In this document: piece by piece, positions 21,545 to 34,454 of the stretch | Numbering within the stretch: position 1 is the first letter of the stretch | Layout of the letters: each line of letters opens with the position of its first letter | Notes under the pieces: model-generated | Database searches by the model: none | What the model saw: the letters and a program-made list of their open reading frames with translations, nothing else | What the model was told of the DNA's origin: nothing | From: Cyprinodon diabolis | Lineage: Eukaryota > Chordata > Actinopteri > Cyprinodontiformes > Cyprinodontidae | Length of the DNA stretch: 64,000 nt | Direction of reading: 5' to 3' | Assembly: GCA_030533445.1 (NCBI GenBank) | Contig: CM060076.1 | Location: 12,626,501-12,690,500, forward strand | Program-made: the position numbers and the translations under genes

Positions 21545-23424
21545 ACACAATCCCTTCCAGATATCAACACACGTATTCAAATATGTGTTTCATTCACTGT
21601 TCACTTTCCCCATTAAATTTTAGTGTTTAGAATCTGTCATTTTTACATTAATTAATTGGTCTCCCTTTCCTTAAAGATTTCATGCTGTCACTGTTATCCC
21701 TGTTGTTTGATGTATTTGATGTTATAATTCACAGTGGGACCTTTTAGGAGGTCTCTAAACTGCATGCTAGACTGCATGGTGTAAAGGAGGCAGAGCCCCT
21801 GCTGCAGAAATCAAAAGGAACCCTTCTCACTTATCATATCAAATGGTTTGTCTTCCTTTACAACTGTCACAGCAAATAGAAACAAACAACAGTTTACTGT
21901 ATGAATTGAGTAATCTCATTCTCATATCTTTCTTCTTTTTACTGCTTCATTCATTTGCAATTTCAGCATATTTAACTGACTTCAACACTGTGTGGCAGAT
22001 TAAATGATGGATTGTGACAGACTGGTAGCCCACACATGTAGACATGCACAAACATGTTCACCCTTGACTTCCCTCTAAAGCAATTTACAACTGGGAAGGC
22101 AGCCATTTCTGTAATAGTGTCTCAGTTTGATTGGGGGTCTCTATGCAGGGCTGCAGCAAAACTTGTCTGTCAACAGACAGAACATGAACTACTTATTCTC
22201 ATTTGCTGTGCAGAAATAAAGACACAATCCAATAATTAATTCCGCACACACTTTCTTTTTAATATAACAATGTGTGGCAAGATGTTTGCTTCCATTCCAT
22301 TCACATATCTGTTATGAAATTCTGTCATCAAGAATGTCACAATTAATTGCATCATTATGTGAAATATTTTAAGACATCATAAAAAAGAAAAAGGCTTCAT
22401 CTTAAAACATACTTTTTACCAATTATTTAAAACTAGGATATCTATTTTCCATTTTTTTTTTTGGCAAACTGTGAGTATTATTACTGAAAGAAACAATGAC
22501 TGATTATATGTTTTAAAACTTGACAAGTCCACATTAATTTACAGTTGAATTTTGAAAGGTTGGCAATGCAAAAATATAACCATTAGACTGTTCTGCATCA
22601 ATCATGTTCCTTATATAATGTAATGACATAATTAGTTTTTCAAATTTGTTATTTAATAAGTTTTTTTTCCTGGTTTGGCCAGTCCTTGGCCCATTAACAT
22701 AAGACAATCTGTCACGGTGTAATTCAGAAGACAAATTTATACAAAGCTTTTTAACCATCAGTTTAAAGCTATTTCCTTATGAACCTGGTGTGTGTGTGTG
22801 TGTGTGTGAATATATTTGTTTAATTTAAGCAAATTCCACACCTAAGAATTGCTATTGGTGGAGAAGCATAAGGTTCCAGATTGCACACCTGTGATAAATC
22901 TCAATAATTCAGGCTGCTGAGATCTAAGGTGCTGTTTGTCAAACAGGCTTCACCTGATGATCAACCTTATTGGTAGACTCAAACCTCTAGACTCTTGTGA
23001 AGTATTCTTGCATGGTTAAAGTTCTGTTGGTGCTTTCAAGCCTACAAGGATCCTTTATATTAGTGTTTTAGTCTTCATGATACTTAAAAATATGGCGTTA
23101 AACCAATTGAAGATCTCTATCAAGCTGCAGAATTTGTATTGCATCTGTTTTTTTTGGGAAGGATGAGTTTTTTTTAGTCATGCATATGCACTCTCAGTCC
23201 TTTCATGGCTTGTACATTAAGCTTCCACTGTGTCTTTGTTAATGCGAAAGTAATTGTAGTGAAAGACAGAGTTTCTCATTACACTCTTTTAAACTGTGAA
23301 CATCTAGACTAAGATCCACGATTATTTGCAACAAAGGAGCGCTCTTCTTTTTAGAGCAATTTCAAGCAGCATGCAAAAAAAAAAATAAACCAAGCACCCA
23401 TTGTAATATATCATTCCAATAAGT
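21545..23424. other. Non-coding sequence, nothing recognised apart from a GT run
   Basis: AT-rich with a short GT microsatellite at 22788-22808 and A/T homopolymers. No coding or repeat-family evidence. Confidence 0.5.
22788..22808. repeat. (GT)n microsatellite
   Basis: About ten uninterrupted GT units. Confidence 0.95.
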
Positions 23425-23765
23425 TTGACAAATTAAATTTGTTTATAAAGTGCCTTATACGGTGCTTTTTTTCTCAAGGCACTTAACAGAAACAATTGAA
23501 ATCATACAGACTGGTTAAAAGTTTTCCAAGTAAATCCAAATCCTTCCTTCAAGTTATTGACAGAATTCACTCCTCCTGGATGAGCTTGTATTGACAGTTA
23601 ACAATCATTTGCATATGGTTATTAACCTTTCTGTAATCCCCTCATACCAAGCAAGTAGGTAGTGACAGTGGAGAGGAAAACTCATTTGTAACGGGAAGAA
23701 ATCTTTAGCTGAATCAGGCTCAGTGTGAATTGCCTTCTGCCATGACCAAACTGTAGTTTGAGAAC
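23425..23765 (+). repeat. Dispersed repeat C, longer copy
   Basis: The segment runs from TTTATAAAGTGCCTTATACG through CTCAAGGCAC, 'CACTCCTCCTGGATGAGC', 'AGTGACAGTGGAGAGGAAAA' and 'CAGGCTCAGTGTGAATTGCC'. I recognise this order of phrases as a repeat common in teleost genomes, and a 106-base piece of it recurs at 5117-5222. Its class is unknown to me; it has no visible ORF, inverted termini or polymerase III boxes. Confidence 0.55.
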
Positions 23766-24607
23766 ACAAAGACACATACAGAAAAGGAGCACTAATTCAG
23801 GAATAATTTCTATATATTTTTCTGAGGACTTTTTATGTTTATTCTCTATATCTAAATAAAAATATCTGTACTTTCCGATCCTCATTTTCTTAAAACTGGC
23901 CTGCTAGTCGTATACATATTGTTAACATGATGTTGTGACTGCAACAGAGAGAAAATTAAGATTGCACATAGAATCTCTCCAGTTGGAAAACAGCTTGTTT
24001 GAAAAAAAAAAACAACAAAAAAAAAACAATGATGACAGAGGCTAATACATGTTGCAGATAATGGATCAGAAAATGAAAAACAATACATTCCCAAACCATT
24101 CTCCTTTACAGTATTTTTAATTTACATTTTGGTTATGTTTCTTGGATATATGATGGAGCTTAATTTTTTTTTTTTTAGGGCTTTGCTTTCAGAAGGAGAA
24201 TTATATATTCTACTTTAGATTTAATGGGGAGCCAGAAAAGGGAAGATAAAGTAGAAATATTAACTTTTTTTAAATTTTCATTTCAACTCTGAAAGCATTG
24301 TATTGGACCAGCAGAAGGCTTTTTACTTTATTCCATTTGCAGGTATTAACAGACATGTGTGACATCTGCCAGCAGTAATGTGAAATCAGAAAGGTGATAC
24401 AAAAATATGGCCACAATTGACTAAGCTACTTACAAAAGCACTAAGTAATAGAATCCCAGGGATTCCGGGGAATTCTAATTAGGCTAAAAAGAAAAATTGT
24501 AGCTAGAATCAGAACAGAAAATCCTTTGTGTATATTATCTTATGTCTCATTTGCATAGGCATATTACATGACTATGCACCTATAAAACAATAGTCTGAGG
24601 TTGAGGG

Positions 24608-24608
<1 letters not shown>
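23766..24608. other. Non-coding sequence, nothing recognised
   Basis: A-rich and T-rich runs (24001-24030, 24162-24176) and no recognised gene or repeat. Confidence 0.5.

Positions 24609-24684
<76 letters not shown>
24609..24684. repeat. (TA)n microsatellite, interrupted
   Basis: Two TA blocks (to about 24645 and from about 24649) separated by AAAG. Unlike the arrays at 7.1 and 8.8 kb, no transposon end lies at the interruption. Confidence 0.96.
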
Positions 24685-24687
<3 letters not shown>

Positions 24688-27600
24688 GACCAAAAACAGT
24701 TGTTTAAAGAAATGAATATTAAATATTTCTTTTTGCTGTTTGCAAGACGTGATGGCGTAGAATGTGGACAGGGGTTCCAAAGTTGACCTCAGCAGGACTA
24801 AGAAAAATGAAGAAGTGAAAATAAATCTAAAAAAAGGCTCTTCTTTCTCATGAAGATGAAATGGACTGACCTCTAATCATTTGGTCGCAAACATTTACCA
24901 TGATTGAAAAGATCATGTGCCTTAACATGAGAGTGTGATATGGGAGCTACATGGCACAGTAGAGATGAGGCCACACAGGGGATTGTTGGAGGCAGTTTAA
25001 AAGATCTGGACTCAGTTCATGCAGCACAAGACCAGGTTCAGATGCACTGACTCACATATTTCACTCAGCAGGACAATGCACGTTTTTTCCAACTGTCATT
25101 ATAACACTGTGAAGAAAGATTAAATTCCAGAGTGATAAACATAAAAACAGTTTCTTATTTAAAATCGCCCCGCTGTTGTGAGACACTCATATCAGTAATC
25201 TTTATTAAAGTATTTATTGATGTTATGTAACCATAAGGAAATTTTGCTGACGCACCAACTCAAAATGCACATGTTTTACGCAGACATAAATTAATAACAC
25301 TTACATGAAAAGGAAAAATAAGGATCCTAAGAGAAGACTCATGAATATGTAATGAAGAAACCATACAAAAACTGTGTACAACTGCTTTTTTCCAAGAACA
25401 TTTATATCTTTTCCAAAAGTTTTAACTATTCTTCAAAGCATTCATGTGCATAATATTTAAGATTTTGTGCTTTTTTTCTCTATATGGTGTTTTTTTATAT
25501 GTTTAAGGGTGTCATAAATGTGGTATCTTTATTCAATTAGTGTTATTAATTTACATCTGTGGCGTATATATTTGCATCCTAAGCATGATATCTCAACACA
25601 ATTTCCTTATGTTCTCGTTTTTGAAACAAAGCTTCTTGATTATTTTATTTTAATTTATTTAAACTTTATCTAAGAAAACAATTAAGATTTAAAAACCTAT
25701 TTTTCAGAAAATAGTGGAACACACAAAAAGACACATTTATACAATGCAGTGCCTTACAGAAGCTTTAACAAGTTTTAGTGAAAGAGGCTTCATTGGATTC
25801 AAAAATAAATACTGTGTAATATGTGACACAAATGTAGGGTACAAGTTATTCTTGCAACTCTAGAGAAGAAAGAGAATGTCACAGTAAATCTATCCCCAAA
25901 AACTAGATCACATACTATAAAAAACAAGCTTTAAAGGACCTTTTCTGGAGAAACTAATCGACTCCTTCTCCAGCTCACCCTGACTGCCCCCTTTCCAACC
26001 TCATCTATGCATTTTCCTCCTTAATCTCAAAATGCAAACTAACTCGAACCAAACCACCAGCATGATCACTTAAATCATGGCATCATATCTTCAGCTATCC
26101 ACCTGAGCGCAGTAATTAGTTAAAATCACACCAACAACATTAACAAACCAACTTTTATAAATCATTCAGAATCAGATGAGCAAGTTCCTAGAAGCTGAAG
26201 TACATACAATCCCCTTTACATCTTTGTAAAAATAAACAGTTTTAACTACTTTTTGGTGTTCTGCTCTTACTTTGCATATGGAATTTTAAAAAAGCAAAGT
26301 CGTAAATGTATGTCAACCTAAATTGGAAAACAACATATTAAAGAAGCATCTGATTCCAAGCCTCAGTTTCTGTTATAAAATGAGCTACAAACTTTTTTTC
26401 AGATGCTACAAACTTATTGCTCAGTTTTGCTATCAATAACATTAATTAATTGAGAACCCAACTTGCTGTCAATATGTAACTAAACTAACTTGTTGACATT
26501 GTTTGATAAGAATTCATTCTGACATTCTCCAAACTATTTACAATAAACTAAGCATCAGTGAAGGCTGCTAGTTCAGCCTACACAATATTGTTTACTTATG
26601 TTATTGCTTGTAAGCTCCTGCAGCAGCACCTAATCCAGTAGGTGGTGGACTATGTATAGTCCAAGCAAGGGCGTATGTCAATATCTCCTCTAGGGTTACA
26701 TATTCCAATGAGTACGCATGTCACATACAGTACTGTTGGTCAATCCCTGGAACTTATTTCAACAGGCTACAGTTCTGCTTAAAAATTTTCAAGCCTTTCT
26801 TTTTTGCACTTGAATCGCAAACATAGGCAACGTGTTCTTCCCACTAAGGAGGATTACACATCAGAACAGCAATGTCTAATGTACTTACATAGATTTGTGT
26901 TTTTGTGTGGTAAAGCCTAAATATCTTCTTATATCAAAAGCTATGTCGATACTAGCTCCTAGCTAATCCAAGATGCACATTAACTTACAAATTGTCACCT
27001 AATTTATTTTTCTTTGCATCCAGATATCTCAAGGTGACTTGAAAATAGTCACTATAGACCTGTAAGCTCTTTAACACTCTCTTATTTAAACAGCAATGTT
27101 CTCCAGAGGCCATGCATCCTTCACCATGACTATATCCCACCTTTACAGCTTCTTTGGTGACAGAATTAGGACAGCTCCACAGCATCGTCAGCAGCCTCAA
27201 AGCCACTGCAAGAGTCGGAGATGGATTAATAAGTAAAGAAAACTGCAAAAGAACAAGAAAGGCTCTCAGATCACACGAAAGCAATACAGTCACCTGGGGC
27301 CCCTAAAAGAGAAAAAAGTTTTCAAACCTGTTTGTCTTGTTCTAGTGTCTCAAAGAGCTCCTGTGCAGGGCGCTCTATTGCAAGAACAGCAGGTGATGAG
27401 GGGGAGAGGGAGAGAGTGACGATGGACTGCTGCTAGCTGCTATACAGAAGTTTGAAGAGCAAAAGAAGTCATGCATTTGCATCCGCGTTCACCCAGCATG
27501 CCGCATTTAATTATTCCACCCGTCTGTCAGCTCTTAGTACTGAATCATCACTGCAGCACAGAAAGAGGGCATATGGCCTCCTCAGTAGTTCTTTATGTCT

Positions 27601-28199
27601 GAAGACATGAATACCTCGTTAATTTTATTGAAAACCAACAATATGTTGAAGAAAAGATCCTGAACGTTTATAATTGAGCTTTGTTGCTTACAATAATCTA
27701 GTAATTGATTCCTCTGCTAAGATAAGTTTACAAGAAAATAAAAAAGGCAGAAGTTACTACTACATTTGAAATACAAGATTATCTTGCGCAATAATCTGTA
27801 ATGATTGCAGTTGATTACTCTTTTGGTTTATTCATGTTTTACAAGCCTCAAATTCTCAAAAATCAAGCCAAAAATCAGGATTTGAGGGGAACTTTTCTTC
27901 TTGCCGGATGTCCGACTACTGGACTGTAATTGTGCTACGATTAAGAAATGCCTCATGCATCTGCTGGACTTAACATTGCTCTGTAGTCATGCAGTCCTAC
28001 CCCACATGCCCTCAATGTTTGCAGTCTTTCTTAATAGCAACAGAGAACACCTTATGCAACAATTTCTGTCCACTCTTTTCTGCCTGCCCTGTTTTCTTTA
28101 CACTTCTAAGTGGGAGCCAGAAAATACTACAAACCTTATACTAAAAAGGCTCTCCGAGAGCACAGAACTCCAAGTAGATCATTTCCCCCACCTAAAGTT
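24685..28199. other. Non-coding sequence with one weak exon-like interval
   Basis: Mostly AT-rich without repeats. A more complex stretch lies at 27000-27620. Read on the minus strand it has a polypyrimidine tract ending TTTTAG at about 27306, an open frame to 26985, a CTTGCAG at about 27210 and an AAAG|GTGGG donor-like sequence at about 27144. The translation is unrecognised. Also noted is a GC-richer patch at 27350-27560. Confidence 0.4.
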
Positions 28200-28406
28200 A
28201 ATACCTGTATTCACAGAATCTTTCAAAAGATTCCTGGATCCAGATGGTGATCATTACCAAAATGTTAGAATTTCTTGCCAGTCACAATACACGCCTTCTC
28301 TTGAAAATGTTTGTAAAATCTGTCTGTTACTTTTATGTTATTTAAAAAAAAAAAAACAGACAAACAAACAAATGCCGATGAAAGCGTAACCTCCTTGGCG
28401 GAGGTA
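28200..28406 (-). repeat. Dispersed repeat D, decayed copy
   Basis: On the minus strand it begins CCTCCGCCAAGGAGGTTACG, continues through 'CATCGGCATTTGTTTG' and a T-run, and further on has GATCACC then 'CTGGATCCAGGAATC'. I recognise this order as a repeat widespread in fish genomes (CGCCAAGGAGGTTA... GGATCCAGGAAT). Its class is not clear to me. The 162-codon plus-strand frame at 27901-28389 runs across it and is not a gene. Confidence 0.6.
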
Positions 28407-28409
28407 AAA

Positions 28410-28640
28410 AGTGGAAATCTGCAAAATTGTTTTCTTGGCTTCCTTTTCCCGGTGCTCCTCTTCCAGTTCCTCTGGGGAAGCCTGAGGTGTTCCAACACCA
28501 ATTGAGAGATATAGTCCTTCCATTGTGTTCTGGGTATCCCTCTGCCTCCTTTCTGTCTAACTCTATCCAACTTTAACACCTTCTGAGAGAAGTGTCCACA
28601 TGGCATCCAAAACAAGCTCCTGAATCACCTCAGCTAATTT
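28410..28640 (-). mobile_element. LINE fragment (reverse transcriptase C-terminal area)
   Basis: Minus-strand frames give WKDYISQLVLEHL and, in another frame, ASPEELEEEHREKEAKKT, which together match the 'RDYISxLAWERLGxPxEELEEVAGERE' block near the C-terminus of a fish non-LTR retrotransposon protein. Just upstream is the phrase GAGGTGATTCAGGAGC. The switch between frames shows at least one indel. It is a dead fragment about 230 bases long lying next to repeat D. Confidence 0.65.
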
Positions 28641-29105
28641 TTTTTTAATTATGGTGGAGCATCACTCCACTCAGAGCACCTTGCATTGTGGGATAGTGGG
28701 CCCTAAAAAGTGAGCCCAAAAACAATGGCCATCAAAAAAAGTTCCTGTTAAAAGTATTTGAAAAAAGGTAATACCAAGTTTAAGTCTACATTATTTTGTG
28801 AAGTTAAAAATCTGCAAACTTGAGCTTTATTTCATAATCAAACCTTCATAAAATTCACACTCGAAGTTAAGTTGCAACTTTGCTACGAAGTGCCGTTGTT
28901 ATAGGTTTTCCATTAAATATTGGTGATGAAAGCAAATTGCACTGCTAATACTGATTGCATTAGATGTTTCTTTGTTACTTAGATACAGTGATGGGAGTAA
29001 TGGCGTTGAAAGTAACTGACATTTTATTAACATTTAGCCTCTTGGTATCTTTTGGATCAAGAGGATCTTTCTATAACATGAAGGATTATTTGTTATAAAA
29101 ATACT

Positions 29106-29129
29106 AAAAAAAAAAAAAAAAAAAAAAAA
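29106..29129. repeat. Poly-A run, 24 bases
   Basis: Homopolymer of A. It could be the tail of a retroposed sequence, but no parent sequence is recognised directly upstream. Confidence 0.95.
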
Positions 29130-29204
29130 CTAAAGCCCATTAATATCTTTCAATACATATAAATACTGAATGAATAAACAAATACAACTTTGTCAATTCA
29201 TTTC

Positions 29205-29240
29205 AAAAACACTTCCTTAATCCCAAAGGGAAATTATATG
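29205..29240 (-). mobile_element. LINE 3' tail remnant
   Basis: The minus strand reads AATTTCCCTTTGGGATTAAG, the same terminal motif as at 19368 and 47395. No body of the element is recognisable. Confidence 0.45.
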
Positions 29241-32200
29241 TTGTAGTTACTTATCTGCTTGGGTTCTTTTTTTAACAAGTGAATGTAGATATCAGTCTTC
29301 AATTGAAGACACTGTTTACTTTCTCTCTTTTTGAAATCATCTCCAGAGGTTCTAGATGACTTCCTTGAAAAGAGCTGGCCTTCTTTATCAGCTTGTTCAT
29401 TTTTATTTGTCATTTACTCTGCTGCCGCTACCCCACTGGATGATGGCAGAAGTCATCACACTCTTTACAACAGACTTATAGAAGATATTCAGCCACTTGC
29501 TAAACTTTCTACATTTCTACATTTCTGCCCTGCTTAATGTGTTCTTTGGCATGAGTTTATTTTCTTAAATCATTCTGTGGAACTATGTTTGAAAAGCAAT
29601 GTCTAACTTTCATGTGTTAATTTTCATTGATTTTTTTTTGGTTTATTAATACTTCTTTCAGATTCAATTCATCTCCATGATCTATCATTCATTTTGTCCG
29701 TATCTGAAAAGAGCTCCATTTTGGTGGGAGGACCTATACGATAAAAGCAACCAAAGTGAACCATTCCTAAGCAGTGCCCTAAAAAAAACTTGTCACTTTT
29801 CTTCATCGGACTATTCTTATTAATCATAATACTAATACCCACAATACATTTCTATTTTAGTAAGGGTTATCTTAATTCATTTGCATTTTTGCTTTCATGA
29901 GCTATCAAGCATTATGGAATTCATACATTGATGATAAATAAATTTCCCTGCTTTTACTGAACCCATAAGAAACATTGGGACCAGAAAATCAAACCATCAT
30001 AACACAATACAATTCACAATAAAATACAAGTTGTAGTGGGGAAAAAGCACACTACTAACCCAACAGCTTTCAAATCTCAGCTTCTCACACTTATTTCCAG
30101 GATTGCCATCCATCTCCCCATTTAATCTAGACAGCTTCTTGTGCCCACTGAAGAAATCCATGATCAGTTGTCATGTTTTCCTGTTGTGCCATAACCTTTA
30201 GATGAAATTAGATGAAAGACAAGACGGTTTAGAGGATGGCTAAAGCTTAGTCCTGCTTAAAAATGAAAGCTTTATTACTGACCTCTCAAGTGCGTTCTTT
30301 GATCTTCATGGTGGTTGTTACTGGTCTCTGAAGCCTTTACCGAACAGCTGTATTTTTACTGACAAAAAACATCTCTCATTCTAAATACCTATTAAGACTT
30401 TAATTGGTTGGACTAATATATATTCTTTATGACACCTGAGAAACAGCTGTGAAAATTGCACTTCACTGGTAAAGTCACCCTGCTGTTAGGCTGTGGCTAA
30501 GTGCTACTGGTGTCCATGAAAATCACTGCCTCTTTCTTTAGTTGAGGCTTCAACCTGCCAGGCTATAAGGGTCACAACGGCTGAGCGTTTATCACATAAT
30601 ATTACCTAAGACAGACAAACAGAAACACGCACACAAAATGCAGAAAAGAAAAAAAAATGCTACAGCACAGGCACCCTGCAGTTTCATGGGATGAGATTCT
30701 GGGGTTTATGAAGTCTGTGACAAAACTGGCAAGCATCATACTCCCCCAAATGCTGTTCCTTGATTTTGCTTGACATAAGAGTCAAGAGGAGGTGTAATGA
30801 AGCATGACCTGCCCTTCTTTTTATAATGTGGCCTGACATGTCTTGACTCTGAGACTAAGATTAATGTAAACTGCAGCCACTGTAGACACATTTAATGTCA
30901 TCTGCAATACCACAGCGTTTTAACAAATGAGGGTCAAAAAGTCATGAATAGCTGTGGCATGTTCATTTGCAAACAAGTTATTAGCTTATTTTTTTTTATT
31001 TTTATTTTTTTATTGCCACTAGATCTATGACTCAATCTGCACAACTACTTAGTCCATCAACAAAACAGCCTGACACTAATGTGTATTTAGTAGGTATACA
31101 TGAATCATTTATCAAGAATTAACTGTAAACCAATGTGGCAGTTCAAATTTGACCTGTTGTGGGAATGTTTTAAATGTCCCTTAAGAAAGGAAGAAAATAA
31201 CAAACAGCAAAGAGTTATTAAGAGTAGACTCTGCTGCCATTAATGCTTTAAGGAAACCTTCTGTCTGCTTTTTTATGTTTGTTTTATCCTTTTCGTATCT
31301 GCTCTGTCCGTTTGTTTCCCAATCCAATCAAAGTAAATGGAAAATTAAGACTAATATATGTGACAAAGTGGCCTTATTAAAGTCCAGACCTAAACCTACA
31401 GCAAATCTGTGGCAAACGTTTATTTTTCTTTACAAAGAAAAATTAGCTGAAATTTGAGTCATAAGATACCCAAGTGTTAGTTTATTAGAAAAAACCTGCT
31501 GCTTTGACTTCAGTAAGAGGTGACTCTACATTCTCTCAAAGGGACCTGAAGATATAATAAAGCTTCTCACATTTTATTTGTCGAAATATTTTTTCTTTCC
31601 AGTTTACATTTATGAATTTGTATTTTTTTCAAACAACATAGATTTTGAAAAACATATAATATAGTTGATAATAGTGTGAAGTGTTTAAAGGGGTTTATAT
31701 ATTTTTAATAGATGCTGTAAAGAGTGGAGCTTCCATGTATCACTGGCCTTAGTGTTTGATTTTTAAAACTATTTGGCTGTTCCTGTATCTCTGGGAATAA
31801 AAATTCTACTATGTTTTTACCACAATAGTTTTCCTCTTTTCAGTTTCAGTTAGTGGCATTTCGCTCTATGCATTTAAGAAGAAGTCCCCAAAAAATAAAA
31901 GCTAAAGCATTAAGAACTGAACTGGATAATCAGCTGACATTTCTCAGCAGTGTTGCCTTTAATCCAGCATCCTCATCTCCTCACTTTGATACAACTTGCC
32001 TGAACCAACGTTTTCCTATTCACTGCGCATTTCACAGTAGCATGCATCTTAATCTGAAGAGACGGTTCCATCTCAACTCACTCCCAGTAACCTTCTCGCT
32101 CATTGCACCCCACGTGCAGCTTCAGTGAAAGAAAGGGAGCCCCCCCCTGAAATAGAAATGAAAAGAGATTATTTCAGTTGGAGACTCACAGTTAGTGGCA

Positions 32201-33189
32201 ACAACCTGAGAGAGGGAGAAGGTAAGAAAGTCTGGAGGAGAGGAGAAAGCATAATGAGATGCACAGAAGAAAAAATGTAGTTTCGACGTTTGACTCTTTG
32301 GTGGATTACTTTCCCCAGGCCTGGATTATTAAGAGTGAATCTCAATGACATTGTTGCTTTTTCTATTTCAAGTCACAAGGAAGCAACCTTTCAGTATCTG
32401 CTGCAAGGTGAAAGGAGAGTTGAATCATGAAGAATGGATGGGTTAAATAACTCAATCTGTTTGCATTGTCTTGTGGTGGAGCAATCAGCTTGGCACCCTT
32501 GGTTTCAGAGACAGAGGGAGCATCTAGAATTTAAAAGACGAATTAGGTTCAAATCCAAAATGAAACACTCTAGGCAAGGGGAATGAGTTGATTCCTGTCC
32601 TGATAAGCATTATGCAGCTGATAAAGTACCTGCAGAGTAAATATTGACCACTAATAGACTGAGCACTGTTAAGTAACTCACTGAAAACAAAAGGCACGGT
32701 AGAGTATATTTGTCTTTCTACTGTCCATTTGAATGAAAACAAAAAAGGGTAGGAGAGACCTTTTTAATTCCAACATATCTTTTGAAATGTTTCCTTCTGT
32801 GTCCTCAGCAACATATGCACGTGTTTATTTTTGTTTAATTAAATTATGTTATTATGTGGGACCCATTATCTTTACATTAATTTTCTTGATTGGCCTTCTC
32901 AAATAATATGCTATTTCAAAAAAAGATCTAATAGCAGGAAGAAAAAAAATAAAGAGGAACAAAAAAAAGCCCATAAAGTAAAAATCAATTTGTACAGAAT
33001 TCTGAATAAGGGTGGGATTTCTTTAAAGCTACAGTGTGTAATAATTACAGGGATATACAGTCAGAAATATAATATATTATACATAACTATGTTATTTATC
33101 ATCATCTACGAGCTCAGCCTCTTAACCTTAATATTTGCGTTGCCTTAGAATTCGTTATATATAATTACATAGGAGCGGGTCTCGCAGCC

Positions 33190-33321
33190 ATGGAGGCAGA
33201 CATCTTTGCGCTACGGCAGCGCAGAGCCAACAAACTAGCGATTGCGAGATCGCTCATTACAATAACATGCTGCGTGATGATGCTGTTACTCTCCAGTATA
33301 CTTATTCAGCAACGTCCCTGA
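33190..33321 (+). other. Short frame in family 1 element, possible relict exon
   Basis: An ATG in the context GCAGCCATGG, a strong Kozak match, opens a 43-codon frame beginning MEADIFALRQRRANK and ending at TGA 33319-33321. The first 21 codons are identical in nucleotide sequence in the opposite-facing copy (minus strand, ATG at 37676), after which the two copies diverge. That suggests a fragment of an ancestral transposase exon or a captured host exon. I do not recognise the peptide, and it may be untranslated. Confidence 0.3.
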
Positions 33322-33369
33322 TGTTTCACAGGTAATGATTCAGTAATTTTCTGTAAAATAATTTTCTGG

Positions 33370-33939
33370 ATATATACCTCGGTTACTTCTCTCCGGCTCC
33401 TTTGGCGATCTTCAAGCCTTTCCTCCTCTGCTCTAGTCACCCCGCTGGCACCTCTCCCTCTAATTCTAATCCCTCTTTGTCTCTGCTTTCAGGAATCCAG
33501 TTTTTCCTTGTAAGCTCTGGATGAGCTTAACCTGCCGAGCCAGCCCTCTGAGCCAAACCTGAAGACCCTTCTCTGGATTCTCATGCAGCTCTGGACTAAG
33601 AGCTGGAAACCCAAAGCCAAGGTCTGCCCTCACGCTAGAAGTAAGACGCTGAAGCGGTTATTGGACTCTGCTGAACTAAACAGTCTCTGGACCCAACAGT
33701 TCCTCTCTCAAATCCAAACCCGGACACCTCAAGGTATAAATCTGAAACTCTCAAACTCAGACTCATCTGCTCCCAAGCTAACTGAACTGTCATCCTCACA
33801 GACTCCAGTGAACCTGCCCCCAGGCCTGAACCCGTTCCTGTGTTTATTCCATGTGCTTGTGCTCAAATAAACTTGTTAAACTTTTCATCTGTTTCCGTGG
33901 TGTTCTGCATACTGGGCTTTTCTGAAACCCATCATGACA
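33370..33939 (+). mobile_element. LTR-like family A copy inside TTAA element
   Basis: The 3' part resembles family A: 'GAGCCAAACCTGAAGACCC', CAGGCCTGAACCC, an AATAAA at about 33866, TTCTGCATACTGGG and a terminal CATCATGACA at 33939. The 5' limit is uncertain; no clear TG start or TATA-like box was found, so it is probably 5' truncated or highly diverged. It accounts for most of the DNA that the long family 1 copy has and the short one lacks. Confidence 0.5.
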
Positions 33940-34285
33940 ATCTCGCTGTTAAACTAATGACTACAATTACTTCGTCTGTTTATATCACCATGCAAAGCAG
34001 CTCACCAAAACGTCACAACGATGTAGAAAAAATAACGGGTATATTTATTATCTTAAGTCTACATGAAATCTATACCCTATACAGACTAATGAAATACTAT
34101 CTGTAAAATTATCTATGTAAACAAACCTCATCACTTGAGAAGGTGATGCGGACGTCGTGGAAGACATTTTGTCCCGTAACGCTCGCCGTACTGTTGGGGG
34201 GGAGAAGCGGTGGGGGGGAGATGTTCATGTTGCTGCGGTCTGCAGTCTGGACGTTAGATGTCGCTGAAAATTACACACTGTAGCT

Positions 34286-34454
34286 TTAAGAAGAATGTAG
34301 TTTCTAAGTACACTATCTAATGCTTAAAAGTTATAGCAAAGGTTTGTAAGTCTCTCAGAATATTAAAAGCAGTTTTATAGATGAGAAATGAGTTCTGGTG
34401 CTTAAACCAATATAAATACATGTTTTCAGGGAATAATATTCAGTACCAGACACT
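34286..34454. other. Short unique spacer
   Basis: AT-rich, nothing recognised. Confidence 0.4.

Larger units (their letters stand above)
28641..33026. other. Non-coding sequence with a poly-A run and LINE tail
   Basis: AT-rich. Apart from the two small features listed at 29106 and 29205 I see no repeats, CpG clusters or recognisable frames. Complex patches near 30440-30600 and 30900-30980 have no assignable role. Confidence 0.5.
33027..34285 (+). mobile_element. TTAA-flanked inverted-repeat element, family 1, long copy
   Basis: The left end AGCTACAGTGTGTAA (33027) is matched by its exact reverse complement TTACACACTGTAGCT at the right end (34271-34285), and each end is directly flanked by TTAA (33023-33026; 34286-34289). 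TTAA duplications are made by piggyBac and Kolobok transposases; the ends do not start with the CCC usual in piggyBac, so Kolobok-type mobilisation is an alternative. The outer 240 bases on the left and 200 on the right match the shorter inverted copy at 37342-37839. The middle (about 33266-34082) does not and includes an LTR-like tail. No transposase gene is present. Confidence 0.8.

Noticed and set aside
24609..24684. Interrupted TA array considered as an excision footprint of a Tc1 element
   Set aside because: The interruption AAAG does not contain the terminal bases of the Tc1 family in this window, so ordinary microsatellite interruption is simpler.
27901..28389. Longest open frame in the window (162 codons, plus strand)
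   Set aside because: Its right half runs antisense through dispersed repeat D and a T/A homopolymer, it ends in a Lys/Gln-rich run, and no domain is recognisable.
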